Position numbers and translations under genes: made by a program
Shown here: positions 1 through 6,201 of the stretch, piece after piece
Layout of the letters: each line of letters opens with the position of its first letter
Numbering within the stretch: position 1 is the first letter of the stretch
The notes under the pieces: generated by a model
Databases searched by the model: none
Told to the model about the DNA's origin: nothing
Seen by the model: only the letters and a program-made list of their open reading frames with translations
Origin: Steroidobacteraceae bacterium
GTDB taxonomy: Bacteria; Pseudomonadota; Gammaproteobacteria; Steroidobacterales; Steroidobacteraceae
DNA: 12,829 nt
Direction of reading: 5' to 3'
Assembly (NCBI GenBank): GCA_013044085.1
Contig: JABEVI010000055.1
Coordinates: 1 to 12,829, forward strand

Positions 1-19
1 AAACGCGAGGGGTGTCGGA

Positions 20-358
20 ATGAAACTGGTGGTCGCTATCATCAAGCCATTCAAGCTGGACGAGGTCCGCGCAGCACTCGCGGATGTCGGGGTACAGGGC
101 ATTACCGTGACCGAAGTCAAAGGTTTCGGCCGCCAAAAGGGCCACACTGAACTGTATCGGGGGGCGGAGTACGTCGTCGATTTTCTACCCAAGATCAAGC
201 TTGAGTTGGCCGTCGAAGACGATCAAGTCGAGCGGGTCGTAGAGGCGATCATCGAGTCCGCTCGCACGGGCAAGATCGGTGATGGCAAGATATTCGTCAG
301 TGAACTCGGCCAGGCAGTGCGCATCCGCACCGGGGAATCCGGATCGCGCGCTCTGTGA
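20..358 (+). CDS. glnK: P-II nitrogen regulatory protein (GlnB/GlnK family)
   Basis: The gene encodes a 112-residue P-II protein, a homotrimeric cytoplasmic sensor of 2-oxoglutarate, ATP/ADP and glutamine state that controls targets such as AmtB, NtrB or GlnE. The family pattern is complete. It opens with MKLVVAIIKPFKL, carries the T-loop at about residues 37-55 with the uridylylation tyrosine at Y51 (in LYRGAEYVVDFLPK), has the TGKIGDGKIF segment at about 83-92, and ends with RIRTGE. The full family length is present. A GAGG Shine-Dalgarno core lies about 9 bases before the ATG. The MKLV start and the DDQ segment resemble pseudomonad GlnK, whereas D54 matches E. coli GlnB, so the GlnB/GlnK choice is uncertain. 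No amtB follows. The upstream neighbour is outside the window. The P-II assignment itself is very secure. Confidence 0.95.
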   Translation: MKLVVAIIKPFKLDEVRAALADVGVQGITVTEVKGFGRQKGHTELYRGAEYVVDFLPKIKLELAVEDDQVERVVEAIIESARTGKIGDGKIFVSELGQAVRIRTGESGSRAL

Positions 359-385
359 GTGAAGCGGCCATCGAGGACCGGGACC

Positions 386-850
386 ATGAAACGCATTCTT
401 TTGTGTGCAGTACTGCTCGGCTGGTCCACGATGGCCTGTGCGGTCGTCTATAAGTGGCTCGATGCGAAGGGCATCGTTCAATACGGCGACACCCCGCCGG
501 ACGGTGCGCATGCGACGATCGTGCGCCTGCTCGGCACCGATCACCCGGACTCGCCGCCACCGGCTGCCGCGGCGCCTGCCCCGGCCACGCCGTCACTCGG
601 CGACCAGGTGCTCGCCGCGCGTAAACGCCGCGAGCTACAACAATCGGTCAACGCCGACGTCGCGGCGGCACGCAAGCAACAGTGCGCCGCCGCGCAGGCG
701 CACTACCAGCAACTGATCAATGGCCGGCATATGTACACGCTGGGGCCGAACGGCCAGCGCGACTATTTGAGTTCCTCGCAAATCGACGCCGCACGCCTGA
801 ACGCGAAGCGCCAGATCGACAAGCTCTGTAGCGGCGGCGGTTCGAGCTGA
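386..850 (+). CDS. DUF4124-containing exported protein
   Basis: The gene encodes a protein of about 154 residues of unknown function. Residues 1-19 form a signal peptide (Lys/Arg start, LLCAVLLGW core, ACA signal-peptidase-I site), so export to the periplasm is likely. A short DUF4124-type motif follows (VYKWLDAKGIVQYGDTPP, about 21-38), then a Pro/Ala-rich linker (about 56-70) and a charged, probably helical C-terminal half. C100 and C148 could pair as a disulfide in the periplasm. I chose the ATG at 386 because a GAGG sits 9 bases upstream and the signal peptide then begins cleanly. An in-frame GTG at 359, directly after the glnK stop, would add nine residues ahead of it. The gene follows glnK by 27 bp and is probably co-transcribed with it. 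A nitrogen-related role is only guilt by association. Confidence 0.8.
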   Translation: MKRILLCAVLLGWSTMACAVVYKWLDAKGIVQYGDTPPDGAHATIVRLLGTDHPDSPPPAAAAPAPATPSLGDQVLAARKRRELQQSVNADVAAARKQQCAAAQAHYQQLINGRHMYTLGPNGQRDYLSSSQIDAARLNAKRQIDKLCSGGGSS

Positions 851-874
851 CTTCTACCCCCAGGGCGGGCGCCA

Positions 875-896
875 CTTTGCCGCGCATGCGGCAAAG
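875..896. repeat. 9-bp perfect inverted repeat with 4-nt loop
   Basis: In the 93-bp gap between the DUF4124 gene and the dehydrogenase gene, the arms CTTTGCCGC (875-883) and GCGGCAAAG (888-896) are exact reverse complements around GCAT. No T-tract follows on either strand, so it is not a textbook intrinsic terminator. It may be a Rho-assisted or mRNA-end hairpin for the upstream pair, or an operator, since it overlaps a weak candidate promoter. Confidence 0.6.
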
Positions 897-905
897 CATT
901 AATCT
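877..905 (+). promoter_or_regulatory. weak candidate sigma-70 promoter for the dehydrogenase-hemCD operon
   Basis: TTGCCG (877-882) and TAATCT (900-905) are separated by 17 bp and lie about 40 bp before the ATG at 944. Each hexamer matches its consensus only partly (TTG at the -35; T, A and the last T at the -10). The inverted repeat at 875-896 covers the -35 and most of the spacer, as a repressor site might. This is a by-eye match. Confidence 0.25.
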
Positions 906-943
906 AGCGGCTCTCGACAGCGATCAACGAGGATCCCCACGCG

Positions 944-1843
944 ATGCGTACAGGCTTTGTCGGACTGGGCGCCATGGGCGCGCCGATGGCGCGCAATCTA
1001 CACCGCGCCGGCCAGTTAGCCGGCGTCTGGAACCGCACGGGACATAAGTCTGCCGCGCTCGCCGCCGAGCTCGGCTGCAAGGACCACCGCCAACTTTCCG
1101 AGCTCGCCGCGGATTGCGAGGCGATCGTGATCTGCGTTTCGGCCGACGAGGATCTTCGCGCCGTGGTCGAAGGCCTGCGCCCGGGGCTCGCCGCCGGCAA
1201 GATCGTGATCGACTGTTCGACGGTCGGCGCCGGAACCGCGCGCGAACTGCACGCACGGCTGGCACCAAGCGCCGTCGGCTTCCTCGACTGCCCGGTCAGC
1301 GGTGGCGTCGAGGGCGCACGGCTCGGCACACTCGCGATCATGGTCGGTGGCGATGAGGCCGTTTTCTCGCGCGCGCTGCCGGTGCTCGAAAAACTTGGCC
1401 GCAAAATCGCGTATCTCGGCCCGAGCGGCTCGGGTCAGTCGACCAAGGCAACCAACCAGATCATGTGCGCCGGCATCATCCAAGCCGTTGCCGAGGCAAT
1501 GGCCTTCGCGCAGGCCGAAGGACTGCCGCTCGAGCGGGTGATCGACACGCTCGGCCAGGGCGCGGGCTCCAGCTGGTACTTCGTGAACCGCGCGCCGTTC
1601 ATGGCGAAAGGCGAGTTCCCGGCCGGATTTCGCGTGCGCCTGCACGAGAAGGACCTGCGGATCTGCCGGGAAATGGCGGCCGCACACCAGGTGAGCCTGC
1701 CGGTGGTCGAGTCGACGCTCGGCGAGTACGCCACGCTCATCCGCGACGGTCATGGCGACGAGGACATCTCGACGATCTACCGGCTGAAGTCTGCGCTGTT
1801 CCGCGACGGCGACGCGAAGGGCAAGAGCTCAAGCCGGTCGTGA
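944..1843 (+). CDS. NAD(P)-dependent beta-hydroxyacid dehydrogenase (3-hydroxyisobutyrate dehydrogenase / glyoxylate reductase family)
   Basis: The gene encodes a 299-residue cytosolic oxidoreductase, the normal length for this family, which interconverts beta-hydroxyacids and their semialdehydes. The N-terminal Rossmann motif is GFVGLGAMGAPMARNL (about 4-19). W29-N30-R31-T32 follows the second strand; an arginine there usually goes with NADP preference. The substrate motif DCPVSGG is at 115-121, and GSGQSTKATNQ places the catalytic lysine at K168. The KDL motif is at about 236-238. The K-x-x-N-Q form recalls tartronate-semialdehyde or glyoxylate/succinate-semialdehyde reductases more than true 3-hydroxyisobutyrate dehydrogenase, but the substrate cannot be fixed from sequence. 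A GAGG lies 11 bases before the ATG. Its stop overlaps the hemC start (GTGA), implying translational coupling. No valine-catabolism genes are nearby. Confidence 0.88.
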   Translation: MRTGFVGLGAMGAPMARNLHRAGQLAGVWNRTGHKSAALAAELGCKDHRQLSELAADCEAIVICVSADEDLRAVVEGLRPGLAAGKIVIDCSTVGAGTARELHARLAPSAVGFLDCPVSGGVEGARLGTLAIMVGGDEAVFSRALPVLEKLGRKIAYLGPSGSGQSTKATNQIMCAGIIQAVAEAMAFAQAEGLPLERVIDTLGQGAGSSWYFVNRAPFMAKGEFPAGFRVRLHEKDLRICREMAAAHQVSLPVVESTLGEYATLIRDGHGDEDISTIYRLKSALFRDGDAKGKSSSRS

Positions 1844-2769
1844 AGCCGGCGCCGCTGCGCATCGCGACCCGCAAGAGCCAGCTCGCCCTGTGGCAGGCCG
1901 AGCACGTCGCCGCGCGTTTGCGCGCGGCCCACCCGGGCCTGGAAACCGAATTGGTGGCGATGTCGACGAAAGGCGATCAGATCCTCGATCGCAGCCTTGC
2001 CGCGATCGGCGGCAAGGGGCTGTTCATCAAGGAGCTGGAGATCGCCCTGCAGGAGCGACGGGCGGATATCGCGGTGCATTCGATGAAGGACGTGCCGGCC
2101 GATCTGCCGGCCGGCTTCGGGATCGCCGCGGTGCTGGCGCGCGCCGATCCGCGCGATGCGCTGATCACCGCCCACGCGCACGGCCTGGCGGATCTGTCGC
2201 CGGGGGCGCGCGTCGGCACGTCGAGCCTGCGGCGGCGGGCGCAGCTGCTCGCCGCTCGACCGGACCTGCGCATCGAGCCGCTGCGCGGCAACGTCAACTC
2301 GCGACTGCGCCGTCTCGACGACGGCGAACTCGACGCGATCGTGCTCGCCAGCGCCGGGCTCACGCGACTCGGCCTCGACTCGCGAATCGCCGCCTACCTG
2401 GCGCCGGAGATCTCGCTGCCGGCGGTCGGCCAGGGCGTGATCGGCGTTGAATGCCGCACCGACGACGCCGCCACGCTGACGCGCCTGGCGGCGCTCGAGG
2501 ATGCACCGACGCGGGTCGTGCTCGACGCCGAGCGCGCCTTCTCACGGCATCTGGGTGGCAGCTGCCAGTCGCCCGTCGCCGCGCACGCCACGCTCGACGG
2601 CAACCGGCTCAGGATCGACGGCCTCGTCGCCGCCGTCGATGGCACCCGCGTGTTGCGCGCCTCGCAAACCGGGGCTGCCGGCGATGCCGCGTATCTCGGC
2701 CGAGGACTCGCTCAACAACTGCTCGACGCCGGCGCCGGCGCCCTGCTCGACGCCTTGCGGGCGGATTGA
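1840..2769 (+). CDS. hemC: hydroxymethylbilane synthase (porphobilinogen deaminase)
   Basis: The gene encodes a 309-residue cytosolic enzyme that joins four porphobilinogen molecules into hydroxymethylbilane for heme and other tetrapyrroles. Family landmarks are the start LRIATRKSQLALWQA, the STKGDQ segment (42-47), HSMKDVP with the catalytic aspartate at D84, GTSSLRRRAQL, LRGNVNSRL, the LPAVGQGV segment, and GGSCQSPVAA with the dipyrromethane-cofactor cysteine at C242. Both key residues fall at the E. coli numbers, which supports the chosen start. That start is the GTG at 1840, overlapping the dehydrogenase stop as GTGA. The open frame extends far upstream, but that part is a shadow of the dehydrogenase gene and has no HemC similarity. 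No clear Shine-Dalgarno is visible, so translation is probably coupled. hemD follows after 4 bp. Confidence 0.96.
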   Translation: MKPAPLRIATRKSQLALWQAEHVAARLRAAHPGLETELVAMSTKGDQILDRSLAAIGGKGLFIKELEIALQERRADIAVHSMKDVPADLPAGFGIAAVLARADPRDALITAHAHGLADLSPGARVGTSSLRRRAQLLAARPDLRIEPLRGNVNSRLRRLDDGELDAIVLASAGLTRLGLDSRIAAYLAPEISLPAVGQGVIGVECRTDDAATLTRLAALEDAPTRVVLDAERAFSRHLGGSCQSPVAAHATLDGNRLRIDGLVAAVDGTRVLRASQTGAAGDAAYLGRGLAQQLLDAGAGALLDALRAD

Positions 2770-2773
2770 CGCC

Positions 2774-3553
2774 ATGCGCCGCCTGGGTGGGGTCGGCGTG
2801 CTCGTCACTCGCCCGCAGCCGCAATCGCTGCCGCTGTGCCGGCTTCTCGAGGAGCACGGTGCCACGACCTTCCGGCTGCCGGCGATCGAAATCGAGCCGG
2901 CCGCTTCGCTGCCGGAACTGGCGGCGCGACTCGAACCGCTCGAGCCATCCGATCTGTTGGTGTTCACGAGCGCGAATGCCGTCCGCTTCGGTGCGGCGCT
3001 GCTCGAGCGGCGGCAGGATCTGAGCCTGGCGGCGATCGGTCCAGCGACGATGCGAGCCCTGGGCGAGGCCGGCTTTCGCGTCAGCTACACGCCCTCCGGC
3101 GGTTTCGATTCGGAACACCTGCTCGACGAACCCGGCCTGCAACAGCTTGCCGGCCGCCGCGTCGTGCTCATCAAGGGCGAGGGAGGCCGCGCCTTGCTCG
3201 CGACGGAACTCGCCAAGCGCGGTGCGCGCATCCTCGCCATCGACGTCTACCGGCGGCGGCCCGCAAGACCCGATGCCGCGCTGCTGCGCCAGGCCGAGGA
3301 GCGGGCCGCGGCCGGCTTGCTGCAGGTGGTCACCGCAACCAGCCTCGAGATCGCCGCCGCACTGCTCGAATTGGCGACACCGGCGCTGCGCGGTGCCTTC
3401 GAGCGTACTCATTGGCTTGTGCCTGGTGCACGGGTCGCGGCGGGGCTCGCACCGCTCGGCCTCGATGTGCCGTTGATCGAGGCCGCATCGGCCGCGGATC
3501 AAGACTTGGTCGACGCATTGTTGCGCTGGCGCGCGAGCACTTCCGGCGCATAG
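2774..3553 (+). CDS. hemD: uroporphyrinogen-III synthase
   Basis: The gene encodes a 259-residue HemD that cyclises hydroxymethylbilane, with D-ring inversion, to uroporphyrinogen III. HemD is poorly conserved, but the expected landmarks are present: VLVTRPQPQS near the start, LLVFTSANAVRF (about 61-72), AAIGPATMRAL, GGFDSEHLL, LIKGEGGRALLA, and the conserved tyrosine region VYRRRPA. Position directly after hemC, 4 bp away, secures the call. The ATG at 2774 gives the normal length; the frame is open further upstream only inside hemC. The last 55 bp overlap the 3' end of the convergent reductase gene. The hemX and hemY genes that often follow hemD in gammaproteobacteria are absent here. Confidence 0.93.
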   Translation: MRRLGGVGVLVTRPQPQSLPLCRLLEEHGATTFRLPAIEIEPAASLPELAARLEPLEPSDLLVFTSANAVRFGAALLERRQDLSLAAIGPATMRALGEAGFRVSYTPSGGFDSEHLLDEPGLQQLAGRRVVLIKGEGGRALLATELAKRGARILAIDVYRRRPARPDAALLRQAEERAAAGLLQVVTATSLEIAAALLELATPALRGAFERTHWLVPGARVAAGLAPLGLDVPLIEAASAADQDLVDALLRWRASTSGA

Positions 3554-4557
3554 TCGAACGAGTCGAGGTACAGGCGCTCGGGCGACGCCCCGTGCGCGAG
3601 GAAATCGCGGCGCAGCGCGCCGATCATCGCCGGCGGCCCGCACGCATACACGTCAAAGCCCTCGAGCCGAGGGTGGTCGGCGAGCACCGCGGCATGCACC
3701 AGACCCCGTCGTCCGCTCCATGCCGGCGATGCCTCCGACAGCACCGGCTGGTAGCTGAGCCGCGGCGCGGCGCCGAGGATTTCTCGAATGTGGGCGTGGG
3801 CGTACAGATCACACTCGGCGCGCGCACCGAAATAGAGGCTGATCGCGCGCTCGCTGCGCTGCTCGATCAGGTGTCGCAGAATGCTGTTGATGGGCGCATA
3901 ACCGGTGCCGCCGGCGACGAACAGCGCAGGTCCGATCGCTGCATCGCCACGCTCCGATGGGGCGTGGTAGCGAAAATCGCCCAACGGCCCTTCGATCGTC
4001 AGCAAGCCTTTCTCAGGATTGGCAACGAACAAGCGGTCCGTGAACTCACCGCCGGCGACCCGGCGCACGTGCAACTCGAGGAGCCGGGCATCGTGTGGCG
4101 GCGAGGCGATCGAGAAGCTGCGGCGGCGGCCTGCCGGCAGGATCACGTCGAGATATTGGCCGGGCTGAAACGCGAACGACTCGGCCGACGGCAGGCGCAG
4201 ATACAAGGCGAGGACATCGTGCGCAAGTCGCGTCGCATGCTCGATGCGGCACGGCAGGCGCTTGACGAGGACATCCTGCGGCCGACGGATCTCGTCGACA
4301 TCGATCTGCAGATCGCAAAGCGCACGTGCCTGGCACAGCAGCACCAACCCTTCGTCTTGTTCGACCGGCGACAAACCGAGCGGCGGCCCGTACGGGTAGC
4401 TGATCTGCCCTCGCAACAAGCGCGCCCGGCAGGCCCCACAGCTGCCGCTGCGGCAGCTGTGGGCGAGCGCGAGGCCGGCGCTGATCGCGGCCTCGAGCAG
4501 CGATTGGCCGGGGGCGGCGCTGAAACTGCGCTCCGACTTGGCTAGACTCACCCGCAT
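3499..4557 (-). CDS. [2Fe-2S] ferredoxin / FAD / NAD(P)H oxidoreductase
   Basis: The gene encodes a 352-residue reductase that passes electrons from NAD(P)H through FAD to a plant-type [2Fe-2S] cluster and on to an unknown acceptor. Residues 1-90 are a ferredoxin domain with cluster ligands C35, C40, C43 and C75 (SCRSGSCGAC, then LLC). Residues of about 95-200 form the FAD-binding barrel, with RRSFSIAS at about 145-152. Residues of about 205-335 are the nucleotide domain, with VAGGTGYAPINSIL (214-227) and YACGPPAMI (304-312). This domain order is found in oxygenase reductases and in proteins annotated as CDP-6-deoxy-glucoseen reductase (AscD/RfbI type). The ATG at 4557 has a strong GAGGA 7 bases upstream; an in-frame start at 4596 lacks such support and would add 13 unconserved residues. 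No oxygenase or sugar dehydratase gene is in view, so its partner is unknown. Confidence 0.88.
   Translation of the reverse strand: MRVSLAKSERSFSAAPGQSLLEAAISAGLALAHSCRSGSCGACRARLLRGQISYPYGPPLGLSPVEQDEGLVLLCQARALCDLQIDVDEIRRPQDVLVKRLPCRIEHATRLAHDVLALYLRLPSAESFAFQPGQYLDVILPAGRRRSFSIASPPHDARLLELHVRRVAGGEFTDRLFVANPEKGLLTIEGPLGDFRYHAPSERGDAAIGPALFVAGGTGYAPINSILRHLIEQRSERAISLYFGARAECDLYAHAHIREILGAAPRLSYQPVLSEASPAWSGRRGLVHAAVLADHPRLEGFDVYACGPPAMIGALRRDFLAHGASPERLYLDSFDYAPEVLARQRNNASTKS
4435..4463. repeat. 14-bp perfect inverted repeat, 1-nt spacer, inside a CDS
   Basis: Arms CCCACAGCTGCCGC (4435-4448) and GCGGCAGCTGTGGG (4450-4463) are exact reverse complements around a single T. The repeat lies within the reductase gene, over the codons for residues 33-41 that include cluster ligands C35 and C40. 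There is no T-tract on either side, so a terminator is unlikely. It probably arises from the mirrored Ser-Cys codons but could form a stable mRNA hairpin. Confidence 0.85.
4520..4548 (+). promoter_or_regulatory. candidate sigma-70 promoter for the SDR gene
   Basis: CTGAAA (4520-4525) and TAGACT (4543-4548) are 17 bp apart; each matches four of six consensus positions. Transcription would begin near 4555, giving a leader of about 32 bases that contains GAGG at 4569-4572. The site lies inside the 5' end of the oppositely oriented reductase gene. By-eye match. Confidence 0.4.
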
Positions 4558-4564
4558 GCGTTTT

Positions 4565-4572
4565 CCTCGAGG
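4565..4572. promoter_or_regulatory. palindromic CCTCGAGG giving a Shine-Dalgarno core on both strands
   Basis: In the 29-bp divergent gap, the 8-bp palindrome CCTCGAGG reads GAGG on both strands. On the minus strand it forms GAGGAAAAC, 7 bases before the reductase ATG, and decides that start. On the plus strand GAGG ends 14 bases before the SDR ATG at 4587, a long spacing, so its use there is less certain. Confidence 0.5.
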
Positions 4573-4578
4573 CTGCCC

Positions 4579-4587
4579 ACGATAACA
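4579..4587 (-). promoter_or_regulatory. candidate extended -10 for the reductase gene
   Basis: Read on the minus strand, TGT is followed by TATCGT, an extended -10 with four of six consensus matches. No -35 is visible. A start near 4572 would leave a leader of about 15 bases holding the strong GAGGA site. By-eye match. Confidence 0.3.
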
Positions 4588-5456
4588 TGCCGTCATTCTC
4601 GATCATCGGCTGCGGTTACACCGGTCGTGCCTTGGTGCGACGACTGATCGCGCAGGGTGCCTCGGTGCGCGGTTTCGCCACGCGCGTCGAGAGCATGGCT
4701 GGCATCGAGGCGGCCGGCGCGACGGCCGGCGTGCTCGATCTGGACCGGCCGGTGGCCCCCATTGAGGTCGACGGACAGCTGCTCTGGTACATGGCGCCAC
4801 CGCCACCGACCGGCACCGACGATCCGCGTCTCAAACGCTGCCTGCAAGCTCTCTGCGGGCGGCCGCGACGATTCGTCTACCTAAGCACGACCGGTGTCTA
4901 CGGCGACCAAGCGGGCGCGCGCGTCGACGAACTCTCGCCGCCGCAGCCACGCACGATGCGCGCGCACAGACGCCTCGCCGCCGAAAGCCTGCTGCGCGAG
5001 TGGGCCGGCACCCACGACATCGACTGGTGCATTCTGCGTGTGGCCGGAATCTACGGGCCCGGCCGGCTGCCGATCGAGCGGCTGCGCCAAGGACAGCCGG
5101 CGATCATACCGTCCGAGGCGACGCCGACGAACCGCATCCACGTCGACGATCTCGTCGAAGCCTGTCTCGCGGCGGCCACCTCGGCGCAGGCGCACAAGCG
5201 CATTTTCAACGTCGCCGATGGCAATGACGACAGTCTCACCGATTATCTGCAGCGCGTCGCGCGCATCGCCGCGCTGCCACCGCCGCCGCTCGTCGATCGT
5301 GAAACCGCCCGACGAACCTCCACCGCGAGCAGCTGGTCGTTTCTCGCCGAATCGCGTCGCGTCGACAACCACCGTCTGATCGACGAGCTCGGCGTGCGCC
5401 TGCGCTTCGCCGATCTCGACGAGGGCATCCGCGCGAGCCTCGGGGCTCAAGGCTGA
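4587..5456 (+). CDS. SDR-family NAD(P)-binding protein (atypical epimerase/dehydratase-like, YeeZ-like)
   Basis: The gene encodes a 289-residue Rossmann-fold protein of the extended/atypical SDR group. The nucleotide motif is IIGCGYTGRAL (about 6-16), the form seen in YeeZ-like proteins. Other landmarks are RRFVYLSTTGVYGD (about 94-107), RVAGIYGPGR (about 151-160), and NRIHVDDLV (182-190). The usual SDR catalytic Tyr-x-x-x-Lys is not evident: the corresponding stretch reads AHRRLAAE, as is common in this atypical group, so normal dehydrogenase chemistry is doubtful. Substrate and pathway are unknown. It is transcribed divergently from the reductase gene across 29 bp, and its last 10 bp overlap the end of the convergent parA-like gene. 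The ATG at 4587 places the nucleotide-binding strand right at the N terminus, as expected. Confidence 0.82.
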   Translation: MPSFSIIGCGYTGRALVRRLIAQGASVRGFATRVESMAGIEAAGATAGVLDLDRPVAPIEVDGQLLWYMAPPPPTGTDDPRLKRCLQALCGRPRRFVYLSTTGVYGDQAGARVDELSPPQPRTMRAHRRLAAESLLREWAGTHDIDWCILRVAGIYGPGRLPIERLRQGQPAIIPSEATPTNRIHVDDLVEACLAAATSAQAHKRIFNVADGNDDSLTDYLQRVARIAALPPPPLVDRETARRTSTASSWSFLAESRRVDNHRLIDELGVRLRFADLDEGIRASLGAQG

Positions 5457-6085
5457 CTGCGCTTGCTGCCCAGCCATTCGTGGATCGGCTTCCACTGTTT
5501 CCAGTCCGGCCAGGCCAGGTACTCCGGCAGTTCCAGCACGCCCAGGCCACGGGCGTAGGCACGCACATAGTTCTGCGCCTCGCGAAGACTGCCGATATAC
5601 GGCACCTTCAAATCCTTCAAATAGCCCTCGAGTTCCTCGTAGATCAGCGTGTTCTCACGGACGCGGTTCGCGACCACCGCGAGGCGCGCCTGCTTGCGCG
5701 ACACCTTGCCGATCTCGAGCAGCTCGGACATGAAATGCCCGCAGGCCTTGATGTCGATCGAGGACGGCAGCACCGGCACGAGTATCGTCTCGGCGCGGCG
5801 CACGAGCTCGTTCAGTTCGGTGCCGCGCACCCTCGCCGGCGCATCGATGACGAGCACCTCCGTATTGCGCGGCACGTTGCGGATTCCCTCGTCGAAGCCC
5901 GGCACACCATCTATCGCCGGCAGATCGGCCGGCCGCACCGCGAGCCAGTCGAGACTCGAGCGCTGCGGATCATAGTCCGCAATGCATGTGCGCCTGCCCT
6001 CCCGGGCAAAGTACACGGCGAGGTTGGTCGCAAGCGTGCTTTTGCCACAACCACCCTTCGCGTTCAGCACCATGATGTGGCGCAT
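5447..6085 (-). CDS. orphan ParA/MinD-type ATPase
   Basis: The gene encodes a 212-residue P-loop ATPase of the ParA family, which positions cargo such as plasmids, chromosomal loci or protein complexes. It has the deviant Walker A KGGCGKST (10-17) with signature lysine K10 and P-loop lysine K15, switch I DYDPQ (38-41 region, D40), and Walker B VLVIDAP with D81. There is no N-terminal DNA-binding extension, as in small orphan ParAs. The ATG at 6085 follows AGAAGGAT on the minus strand at close spacing and puts the P-loop at the usual distance from the start; the open frame continues upstream to 6367 but lacks conservation there. No parB or centromere-like repeat is nearby, so it is not the classical chromosomal ParAB pair. 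The cargo is unknown. It is divergent from dapF across 116 bp. Confidence 0.88.
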   Translation of the reverse strand: MRHIMVLNAKGGCGKSTLATNLAVYFAREGRRTCIADYDPQRSSLDWLAVRPADLPAIDGVPGFDEGIRNVPRNTEVLVIDAPARVRGTELNELVRRAETILVPVLPSSIDIKACGHFMSELLEIGKVSRKQARLAVVANRVRENTLIYEELEGYLKDLKVPYIGSLREAQNYVRAYARGLGVLELPEYLAWPDWKQWKPIHEWLGSKRSQP

Positions 6086-6128
6086 ATCCTTCTGCCCCTT
6101 TGAATCGTCGTCTATTTTTTCCTCGGCT

Positions 6129-6157
6129 AAGGTAAATCCGGGACCGCGATTGTGCAA
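6129..6157 (-). promoter_or_regulatory. candidate promoter for the parA-like gene
   Basis: Read on the minus strand, TTGCAC (6157-6152) and TACCTT (6134-6129) are 17 bp apart, each a partial match. Transcription would begin near 6122 and leave a leader of about 37 bases ending in AGAAGGAT. By-eye match. Confidence 0.3.
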
Positions 6158-6186
6158 CCCTCCGCCTCGCGGCCGCGGCGCGCATC

Positions 6187-6195
6187 GGCTATGCT
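6187..6195 (+). promoter_or_regulatory. candidate -10 element for dapF
   Basis: GGC followed by TATGCT (6190-6195) matches four of six -10 positions. Its end is 6 bases before the dapF ATG at 6202, so transcription could begin at or next to the start codon. No -35 is visible at 16-18 bp, and there is no Shine-Dalgarno before the ATG. Confidence 0.4.
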
Positions 6196-6201
6196 GCGCC
6201 G

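Noticed and set aside
1465..1839. Upstream extension of the hemC frame
   Set aside because: This part lies inside the dehydrogenase gene and has no HemC similarity; the GTG at 1840 puts D84 and C242 at the family positions.
4435..4463. Reading the strong palindrome as an intrinsic terminator
   Set aside because: There is no T-tract on either strand, and it is in the middle of an intact coding region.
2836..4545. A 569-codon open frame on the plus strand across hemD and the reductase gene
   Set aside because: Its translation is Arg/Ala-rich and low in complexity with no domain, and it lies across two well-identified genes; long shadow frames are expected at this GC content.
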